Positions 1 through 11,386 of a stretch of 64,000 nucleotides of DNA are shown here, in pieces. Where the stretch lies: contig LSSL01000004.1 of the NCBI GenBank assembly GCA_001953115.1, positions 105,923 to 169,922 of the forward strand. Direction: 5' to 3'. A program made the translations under genes and the position numbers. Source of the DNA: Smittium mucronatum (taxonomy: Eukaryota > Kickxellomycota > Harpellomycetes > Harpellales > Legeriomycetaceae). Position 1 is the first letter of the stretch; each line of letters opens with the position of its first letter. The notes below the pieces were generated by a model. That model was not told the DNA's origin, ran no database searches, and saw nothing but the letters and a program-made list of their open reading frames with translations.

Positions 1-2800
1 AACTCATAGTATTATAAAAAGAACTTCTCTAACTTGGTGGAAAATTTCCAACTTACTTCCACTGATAAAGAAATTTACGAAAATAAATCAGGAAAAATGT
101 GCCAAATAATGAGATTATTGTAGGAATCGGGAGTTTCTAGCATAAATAAACCAATTTATTCTTTATAAGTCAAGTAAAAATGTCAGTAAATAATTTTATA
201 AAAAAGCGAATTTCAACGAGAAGAAAAATAATGCACTAAATAATCTAAAGCACTTGGGTGAATTTTCTGGGTATGTATTCAAATCGAAATAAATAATGAT
301 AATTTATAGTCATTTATTATATCGAAAAAGATATATATTAAGTTATAAGAGATGGGAAAGATCTAAATCGACATTTTATGCAAGTTTCTGGGTAAAATAT
401 TCGTTTCTGCGATAGTGTTTAGAAAATTTTCAAGAATATCTATTACTATCATTATAGGGATTGTTAAGGATGAAAAAATTGTTATCTTAGATTCTATTTT
501 AAATGTGATTAATTTTTTTTGTAAAAAAATGACTCTTGGTGAGGAGTTAATTACCTAATCTCTGATCATTCCCAAAAATAACTTCATCACTTAGAAAATT
601 TAGTCTGGGAACCAAGAGAATTTTTTTTTTGGAGGCATAAATCGAATAATACAAACTTTCTGGTGAAGAACTCTCATATAACCTTGATAAAAAGGATAAG
701 ATCAAAATATACTTTATTCAAATCGATTCACCGAAGAAATTATTAATATTTTTTAAAAAAATGGGGAGAATTTTCGGAGTTTAGAATCGTACGAAATAAT
801 CTAAATAAAACCGATTATTTAAACTATTGGAATTGGCTCGAAGGTTATGATAAATTTTTTGCTATTTTAAATATTTAATTTTAAATGTTTAATAGAAAAA
901 ATGAATCAAGATACACTGAATCTAGAAAGAAAAATATAATAAACTTGATGAAATTTATTTTTTAAAATTGGTAAAACGGAAATTCCAGACTCCATAAAAA
1001 TAAAATATAAAAACAATTTGAGTTATGAAAATAAAGACTATAAGCGAGCTAAAATGAGTGAAAATGATATTTAAATTTGTTTTGCTTACTATAAAAATGT
1101 CTTTGGGATGAGTTATACTTTTCTATCAAAAAAAAAAAACTTTGAATTATCCAACTTCGATGAAGTGGAACAAAAATTATCAAATGTTCACACAGTAATA
1201 TTAAAAATAATGGCACAATCTTATTATGGTGTTACATTATCATATTGTGAATCTAATAAAAAATGAAATTTTTATCATGTTTATCTACACCTTAAAGAAA
1301 AAGGATTATTAGGAATAATTTACACTTACATCGAAACATAAAAAGTAGAAAAGGTAGACTGAGAAGAATATGAAAAAAATTCTAGATGACTTCCATCAAT
1401 ACTTTATCTGCTTTCTATAGTTTATATGGTTTAAAAATATTATTTCAACAAATAAGTATTATATTTTTTGACTGCAAATAATAATCGCTTTGCGTTCATT
1501 TAAAATTGATTTAATAAAATATAAAATTAAAGAAGTCAAAGCATGATAAGTTTTCAATATATTGAAAGCCCAAAATAATTGTGAAAAATGATGATAAAAA
1601 AAAGAAATTTTGGCTATATGCGAAAATTGAACCAAGATCAAGTCTTTTTTTTATTTTAAACAATGAATAATAACTATATGAGCTATATTAAATACCCATT
1701 TTGATGTTTAAAAAAAGAGATTTTTTTGAAATTATCGCTTTTAAATTTTTACTGATTCAAGATTTTTTTTTTTGAAGAATAAGCGCAGAAGATCGAAAAA
1801 ACTCATAAGTATATATTAATATCAAAAAAGAAGACTGATTTTTAGCATTTAAAAATTTTAATATAAAAAGATCAAAATAGGAAATTTAAGGGTCAAATTT
1901 AAAAACAAATTATCCGTTTATATATGTCTTTTCTGATTTTCATTGTGTTTGTAGATAGCTGTAAATTATATTTTGAGTATACAATATATTTATTTTTAGT
2001 GGCTGATCCTATATTATGGAAGTACTATTTATATAATCTTAGCAATGAGTTTATATTTGAAGTTATATCTCGGATCCAGCATTCTTCATTATTATTGCAG
2101 TTCAATACAGGTTTTATATTGAAAACATTTGGGTTATTTTTATCTTGATGACGCTTTTATTATGCGGGGAATATGTTGGGAAAATAATTTAGTTTAATTT
2201 TTTTTCTTTGATTTTTGTTGAAAAATACAATAAATTCTGATTTATGTAGCTCGCTTATCTGCCGATATTTTAACAGCTTATATATAGTCTATCCGGTTCA
2301 TCTTTATGTTTTTTTGTAGCTATCAATTATACTTAATAGAAATTAATATCAGGAAATGAAAGTTCCAGTTTTTTTTGCATTTTGAAGCACTATTTTTTTT
2401 TCATTTTTCATAGCCTTTAAATATTCTTTTAAACGCAAGTTTTTAAATTGTTTTAATATGCCTTTTTTTTACTTTTAAATTGCCGCATTTCGCTGTACTT
2501 TCACTAAAAAATATCATAACCTCCCTTTCTTATACTAAAAAAATAATATATTATCCAAATATACAATTTTATGGATGCTTAGGGTTTTTTGGTGCATATT
2601 TAGTCCCAATAAGACCTTGAAACAATGCCAAATGGGTACGGAACCGTTTGAGCTACATATGGAAGTGGATTGAGATTATATAATCATTTTTCCTTTTATT
2701 GTGTTATACTTTTAGTTTTTTTTAGTATTTAAATATATAAATAAATTCCCTTTAAAAAAAAAATTAAGAAAGATAATCGTTATAAATTCCAATATATTTA
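1..2800. other. AT-rich intergenic DNA
   Basis: Very AT-rich sequence with many A and T runs. Short open frames exist on both strands, but none has balanced codon use or a recognisable motif. A slightly GC-richer patch around 2580-2680 could be a remnant of older inserted DNA. I see no gene here. Confidence 0.7.
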
Positions 2801-3423
2801 TTTTTTTGTATCAATGAATTATATTAATAGATAACTTCATTAAAAACTGTACTAGAAAAATATCAAAAAAAGAAAAATGCGTATAAAAAAGACTATTATC
2901 CTAATTACAATAAGCTCCTCTGTCGGGCTACCACTGCGTACCTATAGGAAAAGGGTGCAATCTACCAACCGAAAAACCTCCCCTGGTATTGCTTCAAGTA
3001 GATGTATGACTGAAGTTACATGCAATCAAGAATTAATCTCTTTTTCAATGAACAACAGTCCATTGAAGATATTGAGCTCCTAGTCAGAGCCTACTTCCAA
3101 CAGGATTAATAAAATTAAGGCTCCTACCCAAAAGTGTTATTGATCAACATTGCTTTCCTACAAATTACTGTTGGAAGCTGAGATCCGTCTGACTGTCGAA
3201 CGCTGAACTTGTGCACTAGACTATGTCTCAACTGTGCTAAACGATCGGTTCCTCTTGTTTCGAGATGGTCCTCCTCTGGAATCGCTGTCCTTCTAATTGC
3301 TGTGCGCTGCCTCCACTACTACCAACCAATAATATTACAATGCTGTGTGGAATTTTAGTTTAGTTTACTTCGAAAAGTACACCATTAAACCCCTAAACCA
3401 TGGCGAGGTATTTCGCTTTTAGG
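2801..3423 (-). mobile_element. Dispersed poly(A) retroposon, copy 1
   Basis: One of three related copies in the window (the others are at 51193-51814 and 62098-62717). Read on the - strand it starts at about 3423. A box-A-like TGGTTTAGGGG follows about 20 nt in, then a TTTCGAA block that resembles the core of a tRNA box B. The middle part is conserved in all copies, and the element ends in an A-run, seen here as the T-run at 2801-2807. The AATAAA-type signal present in copy 3 is eroded in this copy. The 68-codon frame inside (2877-3083, + strand) runs antisense to the element and is only loosely matched in copy 3, so I do not treat it as a gene. Copies differ at an estimated 15-20% of positions, so the family is old. 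A tRNA-derived SINE is the best fit; a LINE 3' tail is the alternative. Confidence 0.7.
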
Positions 3424-4083
3424 GGTAAATGTCGTTAATTATGGTCGTTCTTGATTAATGGATTCTGAAAATTTCTCTGGCTTGCAAAGATAAACATAAT
3501 AACTTTAGCCAGCGAAATTCCTTAGTTTCCCATCGTTAAATTTGCCGATTTCACCCCATTGTTTGAATCCTGAAACAATTGGAATAGTGTCGATCTCTCA
3601 GTTTAAAAAAGATCTCTTCTATTTACTCTATTACTATGAGAAATTCTTTTATGTAATTAGAAAATTTTCGCAATTTTTGGGTCTATGCCAAGGTCCATAA
3701 TTGAGTATTTTTATGATTTAATTTTATTCATAAACTATTTTTTGGTTCTGAAAATTTACGATATATAGTCCAGTGTTTCTAGATATTATTGCTAAGGGCT
3801 GGCTATTGACAAGATTCAGTTCTATTTTTTTCTGTGTATAATATCGTCAGGATCAGAATTAAACTGTTATTTTGCTTAAAAATATAAATTGATGGAATTC
3901 TACGATAGATTTTGTGCTTGAAGATTCTCTAATGACTCTGTATTCCAAAGGATAAAGTTTTTTTTACTCGAAAGCAGAATTTTTTCGCTTTTTGGGTCCA
4001 TTATAAACGTTATAACTTGCAAAAGTAATGTTTAGACAACTGAGTTTTTCATAAGATCCAGATAAAATATTTCTTTCTTCTAC
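3424..4083. other. Possible 3' part of the DIRS-like relic
   Basis: This stretch lies between retroposon copy 1 and the last recognisable motif of the DIRS-like relic on the - strand. It is slightly less AT-rich than the desert. A DIRS-like element would carry its tyrosine recombinase here, but I could not find a convincing recombinase motif. It could equally be unrelated intergenic DNA. Confidence 0.3.
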
Positions 4084-6626
4084 AATAGTATTATTAGAGT
4101 GATATTTAAGAGATTTCTACAAACTTTGAGTATTACTTGGACAACAGATTCCATGGAGAGGTGAGGGAAGCATATTTTTTGGTCAATTCTGAATAATCTA
4201 AAATAGAAGTTCTGACCCAACAACATCTTTTATGGAAACAAGATGTTATATCTAAGTTAATTTTTCGTTTTTGATGAAAAAAGTTCTAAATATTGCATTC
4301 CGTATAGCTCCAATATCTTTCAAAATGCTTCATTTAATATGGATCATTCATTCTGTAGAATAAATAGGATTGAAGCACTATATGGGTTTAATACAGATGG
4401 TACGTTTGTAACATGAAAATTAGTATCCATATTTAAGCTATGGTTTCATATTATAAATATATTTATAGTATTTTATAAGAAATTACTCCTATAAAAAATT
4501 TAAATTAGAATAGATAGTTTTATTTTCTGAAGATATCAGTATATCAGATAAAGAAAATTTCAGATTCTGAGATTTTAAGGTATTTTCAAGATATCTTTGG
4601 GTTGATATGTATCAAATTCACCGAGCGAGAACGCGATACGGAGTAAAATTGAGGTTCCAAAAATATCTTCATGTGGTGATACTTACATCTGTGAAAATTT
4701 CCATTTCTGAAAATTCGGGGAATAATCATAGAAAATTCCAGCCCTTCAATTTGCACTTACAAAAAATAAAATTATTCAGATTATCTTTCAATTTCCATGT
4801 AATGTTAGCTGTTAGCTGATAAGAATATTTTATTTGGTTCGTGTAAACCTATATGCAAGAATACACTAGGTAGAAAACTATCAAATTACTTGGAATTTCC
4901 CAATCGAGTATGCTAAAAATATAAGTCTTTTTTCTTTACTGACTTTTTTTTCTGCTAAGATCCCAAATTTGGGAGGGGGAGGGGGTGTGCAGTCGAGTTC
5001 CATGATTTTGGAGTTGATAAAAATTCCATTACGTGTTATATTTTGTGATGATATTACCATGGGCTCCACTGATTTAATGCTCTAGTCTATTTCTGTTAGC
5101 TTGTAGAAAAATAATTTCATCTTATCTTGTTATATATCTTTTAACTTGAATTATTAAGATATTGTAAAATTAAGCAGATATTATGATCTTGTGTGCTCTC
5201 GCCTATGTGGGTGCCTGTCGAAACACCTTGGTATATTTTTGTGTTCTGAGTCAAATAAAAACTAAGCACTGAGTCATTATTCTAGGTCATTCCAAATATA
5301 ATCGGGGGCATTTCTTGCGATATTTTTCAGCCAAAATTTTCGTAATCGTATCTTCTAAATCTAAAGATGCAGTAAAATCTTTTTTATTTATTATTCCGAT
5401 TATTAAGGGGAGGAAAATTTCTTTAATTTTCTCTCTTCAACATGTTTTTTCAGCTTTCTCAGAACCGAACAGAACTGACTCTATCTGTATTTTTAGACAT
5501 TAAGAGAAGTTTTCTGTAAAACACTTTGATCCCAGTTTTAACCTCTTTTATAGAATTATTCACAAGTAAATAAGAAACCTCGTCTGATAGAAAGTTATTG
5601 GCTTCCAATAAGAGTTCTCTTTCAGCGTGATAATGTGAATTGTTAAATTTCATGGCTCTATCACAATCCACTTTCGTATCTGATTCTTCGTTTAACCTTT
5701 CAAGGTTTTTTTTTGTAGCACGGAAAAATCTTGAAAACAGAATACCTTACAGGCAGCATAAAAATACAAAAAAACTCGTTATTTTTCCTCTAAAACTTTA
5801 TTTTAAGGTTTCTTTTTTTTGAACGGGGTCTGAAACTCTTTATAAAAGATAATAAGGACCCCCCCCCCGTTTTTTTCCCATGCTATTCTAAAAAATGAAT
5901 GGTTTCTAGCATAAGGGGAGAAATATATTGAACTTATCGGTACCTCCTTCGGCGGCTTCGCTTCCTTCCGTAAAAATTTGATCCTGTGAGCTGTTTTCAT
6001 GAAATTACAGTAACAAATAAAATATTTCTGATTTGTTTTGTAACAGGTTTGCTATTGTCAAAGTGCTGTGAAATAGCCTTTTTATACTCTTATAGAGGGT
6101 TTAATGATTTTGGATCTCTTCACAGACACTTTTCTTGTAATATTAATATTGAGTTTTTAATAATACATTAGGGTTTTAGCTTTGAATTCAAAAAATTTCC
6201 CGTTTTTACGGGAAGATAAATTATCTTGTATATATTATTCGCTATCCCTAGAATAAATATTGCCCTTGTATTTAAATTCAGTGCCATTATTTTGATAGAA
6301 AAGAGGTTATCTAAATTAACCTTAGTTATATCTGGGGACTACTGGATAAAAATTTGATAAAAATATAGCTTTCTGAAGGAGTGAGCTAATGTGGTTTAAA
6401 TGCGGTGTAAAGTGGATTCTAATTTTTTTATCACTACATAAGCTAAATTTTTGAGCATTGGCAGGCTAAAGTTCATTGCGATAATTTTTGGGCACGGGTA
6501 AATATTAAACCTAAGTCCTTTATCTGTCAACGGGGTGCCTAAGATATCCTCTTCGATTAAGGGGAGAGCCTTGAAAATTTCAGTGTAGACCAAAAAATCA
6601 GTACCTGTGGCTCTTATATTCACCAA
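4084..6626 (-). pseudogene. Decayed DIRS-like retrotransposon (Gag, RT, RNase H)
   Basis: Fragments on the - strand appear in the order expected for a DIRS-type element. 6626-6396 holds a Gag-like segment with IYPCPKIIAMNF. 6000-5803 matches the N-terminal edge of DIRS reverse transcriptase (FFRIAWEK, then FQTPFKKKKP). 5671-5459 matches its next block (LSDEVSYLL, FYRKLLLMSKNTD). About 5380-5290 holds DFTASLDLED, the catalytic motif-A region. 5069-4881 holds INSKIMELD and LAYSIGKFQ. About 4810-4684 holds WKLKDNLN and EMEIFTDVS, the RNase H start. About 4165-4084 resembles the conserved proline/tryptophan block after RNase H. Stops and frameshifts separate the pieces, so nothing here is functional. 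The motifs are read from the sequence; the family assignment rests on remembered motif order and no search was run. The Gag part resembles elements I associate with Harpellales fungi, which is a weak taxonomic hint. Confidence 0.62.
5859..5868. repeat. C10 homopolymer
   Basis: Ten consecutive C on the + strand inside the DIRS-like relic, in a base composition where such runs should be very rare. One of a scattered set in the window. Confidence 0.9.
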
Positions 6627-7874
6627 TTGAACTTAAGTATTCCGAAATTTAGCTCTTTTGAGAAGAATTTGGTCTAAATTCTCAGAGATTGTTTAAGAAA
6701 ATGTAATACTTTTAACCTCACGACTTTTTTTTGAAAATATTCTATTAATTCTTACATGTTTAGAACATTAAAAAAAAAAAATTCAAGTAGATAGAGTAAC
6801 TCAGCGAAAGAAAAGATAATGGGGATATAATTATACCGTAATTTCAGTTTTATAAAATAAAATAGATTAGATTTTTATATTTATTTGAGTACTAAAATAT
6901 GATTGTTTTTTGCAATTCAATCTTTTTAAAAAAACAAGTATTTAATAACTTAATATGACCACATCTTGAATTTTAATTTCAAAAAAATTCCTTATATAAG
7001 GTTTTTGTACCTTATTGGAAAAAAAATAAATTTCTATTTTCGAAATATGAAACGAAGTGTAGCTAGTGTAAAATAATAATCAAGTAATAAAACTGACATA
7101 ATTAAATTTTTACGTATTTCAGTTATCACTATAATAAGTATGAGTGTTGATGTTGATGTTGAATAAACCCCTTTTACTTTGAATTTTTTGAATTTTACTT
7201 CATCGATTATTTAAAAAAAACATCAATACTATAAATCATTCTAACACCAACCAAATAATTTGAATTGAATACTGAATTGTATCTATAACATTATTGTCTA
7301 GTAAAAATTATGGAAAAAAATCCTATAAATATTAGTCATATTCTTACAGTAAGAACTGAATTAATACTAATTTTTTTCGCAATTATTATACTTTTTTATG
7401 GATTTTGGATATTATTAAGCTATAAAATAATCATTAAAGAAAAAAAAATATGTAGTATTAAAAAGAAATGATATAAATTTATTTTAAAAAATCCGTCTAT
7501 GTAAAAAAATATTCTTCCGTTCTATTTAAATAGAAAACTTTTAAAATCTTCGATAAAACGAAATTATATTCTGAAATATTGACAATTATGTTATATTGAA
7601 CTAATTTTATATAATTATCCAAAATTTTATTCTTCAACATATAAATTATGTTATAAAAGTATTTAAGCTGTAAAATAAGTTAAATATTAAATTTAAAAAA
7701 TAGAAATTTGTATTAAAAATAAGTGTTATTAATTACGCGATTATTGGCTATAATAAGTAAGATCTGCATATTTCTAATAAATGTGGTTTTTGAATAACAA
7801 TTCCTCCGTCTAAGAAAAAAATTCTGCGTATTTAAGGGATAATTTCATAAAATATTCAAAGTTTTCAAAAGAAA
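6627..7874. other. AT-rich intergenic DNA
   Basis: Long A/T runs with no open frame of note and no recognisable RNA or repeat. It separates the DIRS-like relic from the left arm of the long inverted repeat. Confidence 0.7.
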
Positions 7875-8524
7875 TTAAGGTAATATCCAAAAATAATTTA
7901 AAATTTAAAAAATATTATAACTGAGTTTTTTGATTTGGTGAATAGAAATTGGTTCATCGGTTGCCAATAGAAATAAAATTGCTATTCAAAAAAATATTGT
8001 TAATTTAAATTTATTTTAGAACACGTAGACTTTCATAATATGAAAAACAGTCATTTTAAATAAAAAACTGAAATAATAATGGAAATATTTATCAAAAACC
8101 CATAGTGATCATGGTACACAATTTCGATTTTTATTTCAGCAAAATTATTTTTTAGGCTAAATAGATAAATATAATGCCTTTTTTTTTGCTACGTTGGATA
8201 ATTAAAAAACCCTGCATATATAAAATAGAGAAGAAATTTGTTCTTCGAATTTTGTGAGATTCATTCGAAATAAAATTTAAAAAATCATTTTAAATTGATT
8301 ACCCCCCCCCCCGCTAAAAAGAAATTTTTGCTTTATTTAAAAACTTATATCGCAAGAGTCAGAATATTTTTGTTGATTTTATTTTCTATTTGGGTCTTAT
8401 GGCACAGATTCAGAATTCATTAATTTCAGTGATAGAATACTCCAGGAGATAAAATTTTTTGCAATAACTTTTGTCTAGATTAAAAAGGCTTCTGTTAAAA
8501 ATAAAAAGTAATTATCAATACTTG
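7875..8524 (+). repeat. Long inverted repeat, left arm
   Basis: About 650 bp here recur as the reverse complement at 10742-11386. In the parts compared by eye the arms are nearly identical, with a few substitutions and small A/T-run length changes. Similarity decays quickly outside the stated limits at both ends. The arm contains a C11 run (8302-8312), mirrored by a G10 run in the other arm. No coding frame or transposase motif was seen. Inverted duplication of genomic DNA or a foldback element are both possible. Confidence 0.9.
8302..8312. repeat. C11 homopolymer in inverted repeat arm
   Basis: Eleven consecutive C. The matching tract in the opposite arm is G10 at 10953-10962, so the tract predates the duplication and has since changed length by one. 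Confidence 0.9.
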
Positions 8525-10741
8525 TAGCGTTCTTTAAATATTTTTTTTCTATCGGTTTTAAGGATTTTTTTTTAATATAAAATCAAGAGACAATAAAGAA
8601 GCATTTATTTCTTAAAGTATCATTTATGTTTTCATTGAAGATTCAAATATTAAAACTTTTCATAATTTTTTTTTTATTATTTTCTTACCCAAATTGAAAT
8701 AATTACGAATCGATTAATGCACTCAAAGAAATAGAACGGGAATATTTTTTTTAATCCATTCAGGAATATAATTTTAATTTCTATTTGAAAAAAGATGTGA
8801 TTTTCTATCTTATAAGTTGAATATCATTAGTATTTTTTTAATATTCCCATATTGGTTGCAAAAATGGCTAAAGATGTATCCTAGAAGATTTTGGAAATAT
8901 TTATTAATTTGAGACCAGTGATAGAAAAAAAAACCGCATTGATTATATATAAGTTGAAATTATGTTATTTTATACAAATAAAGATCTTTATTCTTTTTAA
9001 AAAAATGTGTCTGCATAGAGCGAGGAACATAAAATTGGAAAAACTAATTTTATCTTGTTTAAAAAAATTCATATTTAAATATTGGGACTAGTTTTTATTT
9101 AATGAAACGTGAAATTTTGTTTATTTTAGTATAATTTTCCCCAAATTTAATTCTTTAGATGCTAATTTTTTTAAAAAAAAAACTCTGGACGAGATTTATT
9201 TAAAATAAAAGTAACAGATGTAATTTTATGTCATCTGAAAATTGAGAAACTGAAAGTTTTATCCAAAATAATTTGATTTTAATAAATAGAAAGAACTATA
9301 TTCTTAATTTTTTTCTAAAAAAATCAACTCTTTTTTAAAAACTAAAGTTGTAATGATGATTTTTTGGTCGGAGTATATAAAGTTATATTTCTGAAAAAAA
9401 ATCTCTTCTTTAGCTCATATAAATAAAATAATAAGATGATACCTCTGTGAAAAGATAAATATAGATATTTGGGATTACGAAAACGGTTTTTTCTGAAACC
9501 ATTTTTTTAGAAAAGAACGGATGATGCAAAAAAAAAATTGGCATCAGAGTTTATTTACATCCTATAGAACATTATATGAAATACTAGTGTATTATATTTT
9601 TATTCCGATTTATTGCATCTTTTCGTCTAATATATTCGAAGTCGAAAGTAGTTGGATCACTAAATATGGGGTAATTTCATAATTCTGCCTATTAAACTAT
9701 TTAATTCTCAAATTTGACATAAATAGTTGCTAATGCGTATTAAAAGTCAAAAAATCATAAGGATGAGTTTAAATAGTAGGCGTGGAAAAAAAATGAAGAG
9801 ATTCGACGATAGTTTAAATGCAATGAAAAGAAAAACAGTATGCTAAGATATACAAATATTAATAATAAAAATTTCGCATTCCATATAAAAATAGATGAAA
9901 TCTTTTATTCTTGACTACAAAAAAAGCTCTCTGTTTTATGAAGCTAAAACACTAAGATTTTGTGGGACATATTTTCATTTTTGAAAATATGTTATAAAAA
10001 ATTTGATGCTACTTGAGCTTTTTTAAATATCATAAAATGTAGCAACTATTAAAATAATCTCTATAAAATGTATTTATAATTATTGCCTGGATTTCGTGGA
10101 GTCAAGATCACAATCAATAATAGAATGAAAAAATAACTGAAATGTGGGGAACAAAAAAATAAAAAATGGTGATTTGATCCTTATAAATAAACTCACATAC
10201 TCTATATTCCTAAAATAATGAAAAAAAATATTAATTAAAAACTATGAATATTAATATTAATATAAATTTGATTGAATTAGGAATCGCATTAATTGAAAAT
10301 TGTTAATATATTCTCTCGTATTTATTATAGAAACAACATTATGTTTCATTGAATTTTTTTTAGTAAAATAATAATCATACTCATTCAAAAAATGTAAAAT
10401 TTGAAGATAAAGAATTTTTTAGTAATTTTTATTAGTGAAAAAAGTGTTAGTAAATTTTATTGCTTAATTTATTAGGGTTTTAATAATAACAGTTAAATTT
10501 ATGTTTATTGTAAGAGATGGTAATTCCGCATCTAAAACTGGAATAAATTTCAGTAGTGTGCTACTTTAATAAGATAAAAAGTTATATATATAAATAATAC
10601 AACTTAAATGATTTCAAAAAAAAAAAAAACTTTTACGAGAATAGATCCACAAAAATCATTAATATTAGGATAACTTTTCCTCTTCAACATAAAATTTTGT
10701 CTAAATTTTTCTTAAAAAAATCTAGGTTTAAATAAGACTGT
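8525..10741. other. Spacer between inverted repeat arms
   Basis: 2.2 kb of AT-rich DNA enclosed by the two arms. The longest frame near the left edge (8891-9091, + strand) is Lys/Ile/Leu/Phe-rich, as expected from base composition alone. I see no transposase, reverse transcriptase or RNA gene in it. Confidence 0.65.
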
Positions 10742-11386
10742 AAGTATTGATAATTACTTTTTATTTTTAACAGAAGCCTTTTTAATCTAGACAAAAGTTA
10801 TTGCAAAAATTTTTATCTCCTGGAGTATTCTATCATTGAAATTAATGAATTCTGAATCTGTGCCATAAGACCCAAATAGAAAATAAAATCAACAAAAATA
10901 TTCTGACTCTTGCGATATAAGTTTTTAAATAAAGCAAAAATTTCTTTTTAGCGGGGGGGGGGTAATCAATTTAAAATGATTTTTTAAATTTTATTTCGAA
11001 TGAATCTCACAAAATTCGAAGAACAAATTTCTTCTCTATTTTATACATGCAGGGTTTTTTAATTATCCAACGTAGCAAAAAAAAAGGCATTATATTTATC
11101 TATTTAGCCTAAAAAATAATTTTGCTGAAATAAAAATCGAAATTGTGTACCATGATCACTATGGGTTTTTGATAAATATTTCCATTGTTATTTCAGTTTT
11201 TTATTTAAAATGACTGTTTTTCATATTATGAAAGTCTACGTGTTCTAAAATAAATTTAAATTAACAATATTTTTTTGAATAGCAATTTTATTTCTATTGG
11301 CAACCGATGAACCAATTTCTATTCACCAAATCAAAAAACTCAGTTATAATATTTTTTAAATTTTAAATTATTTTAAATTACCTTAA
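10742..11386 (-). repeat. Long inverted repeat, right arm
   Basis: Reverse complement of 7875-8524. The inner edge lies at the sequence TAAGTATTGATAATTAC and the outer edge near ATTACCTTAA. It carries the G10 run at 10953-10962. A transcript crossing both arms could form a ~650-bp duplex with a 2.2-kb loop. Confidence 0.9.

Noticed and set aside
2877..3083. Short frame inside retroposon copy 1, with a loosely similar frame in copy 3
   Set aside because: The similarity follows from the shared repeat DNA, the frame is antisense to the inferred transcript and it is not kept open in copy 2.
5459..5671. Independent small gene on the - strand
   Set aside because: Its sequence fits one block of the decayed DIRS-like reverse transcriptase, with further blocks on either side in other frames.
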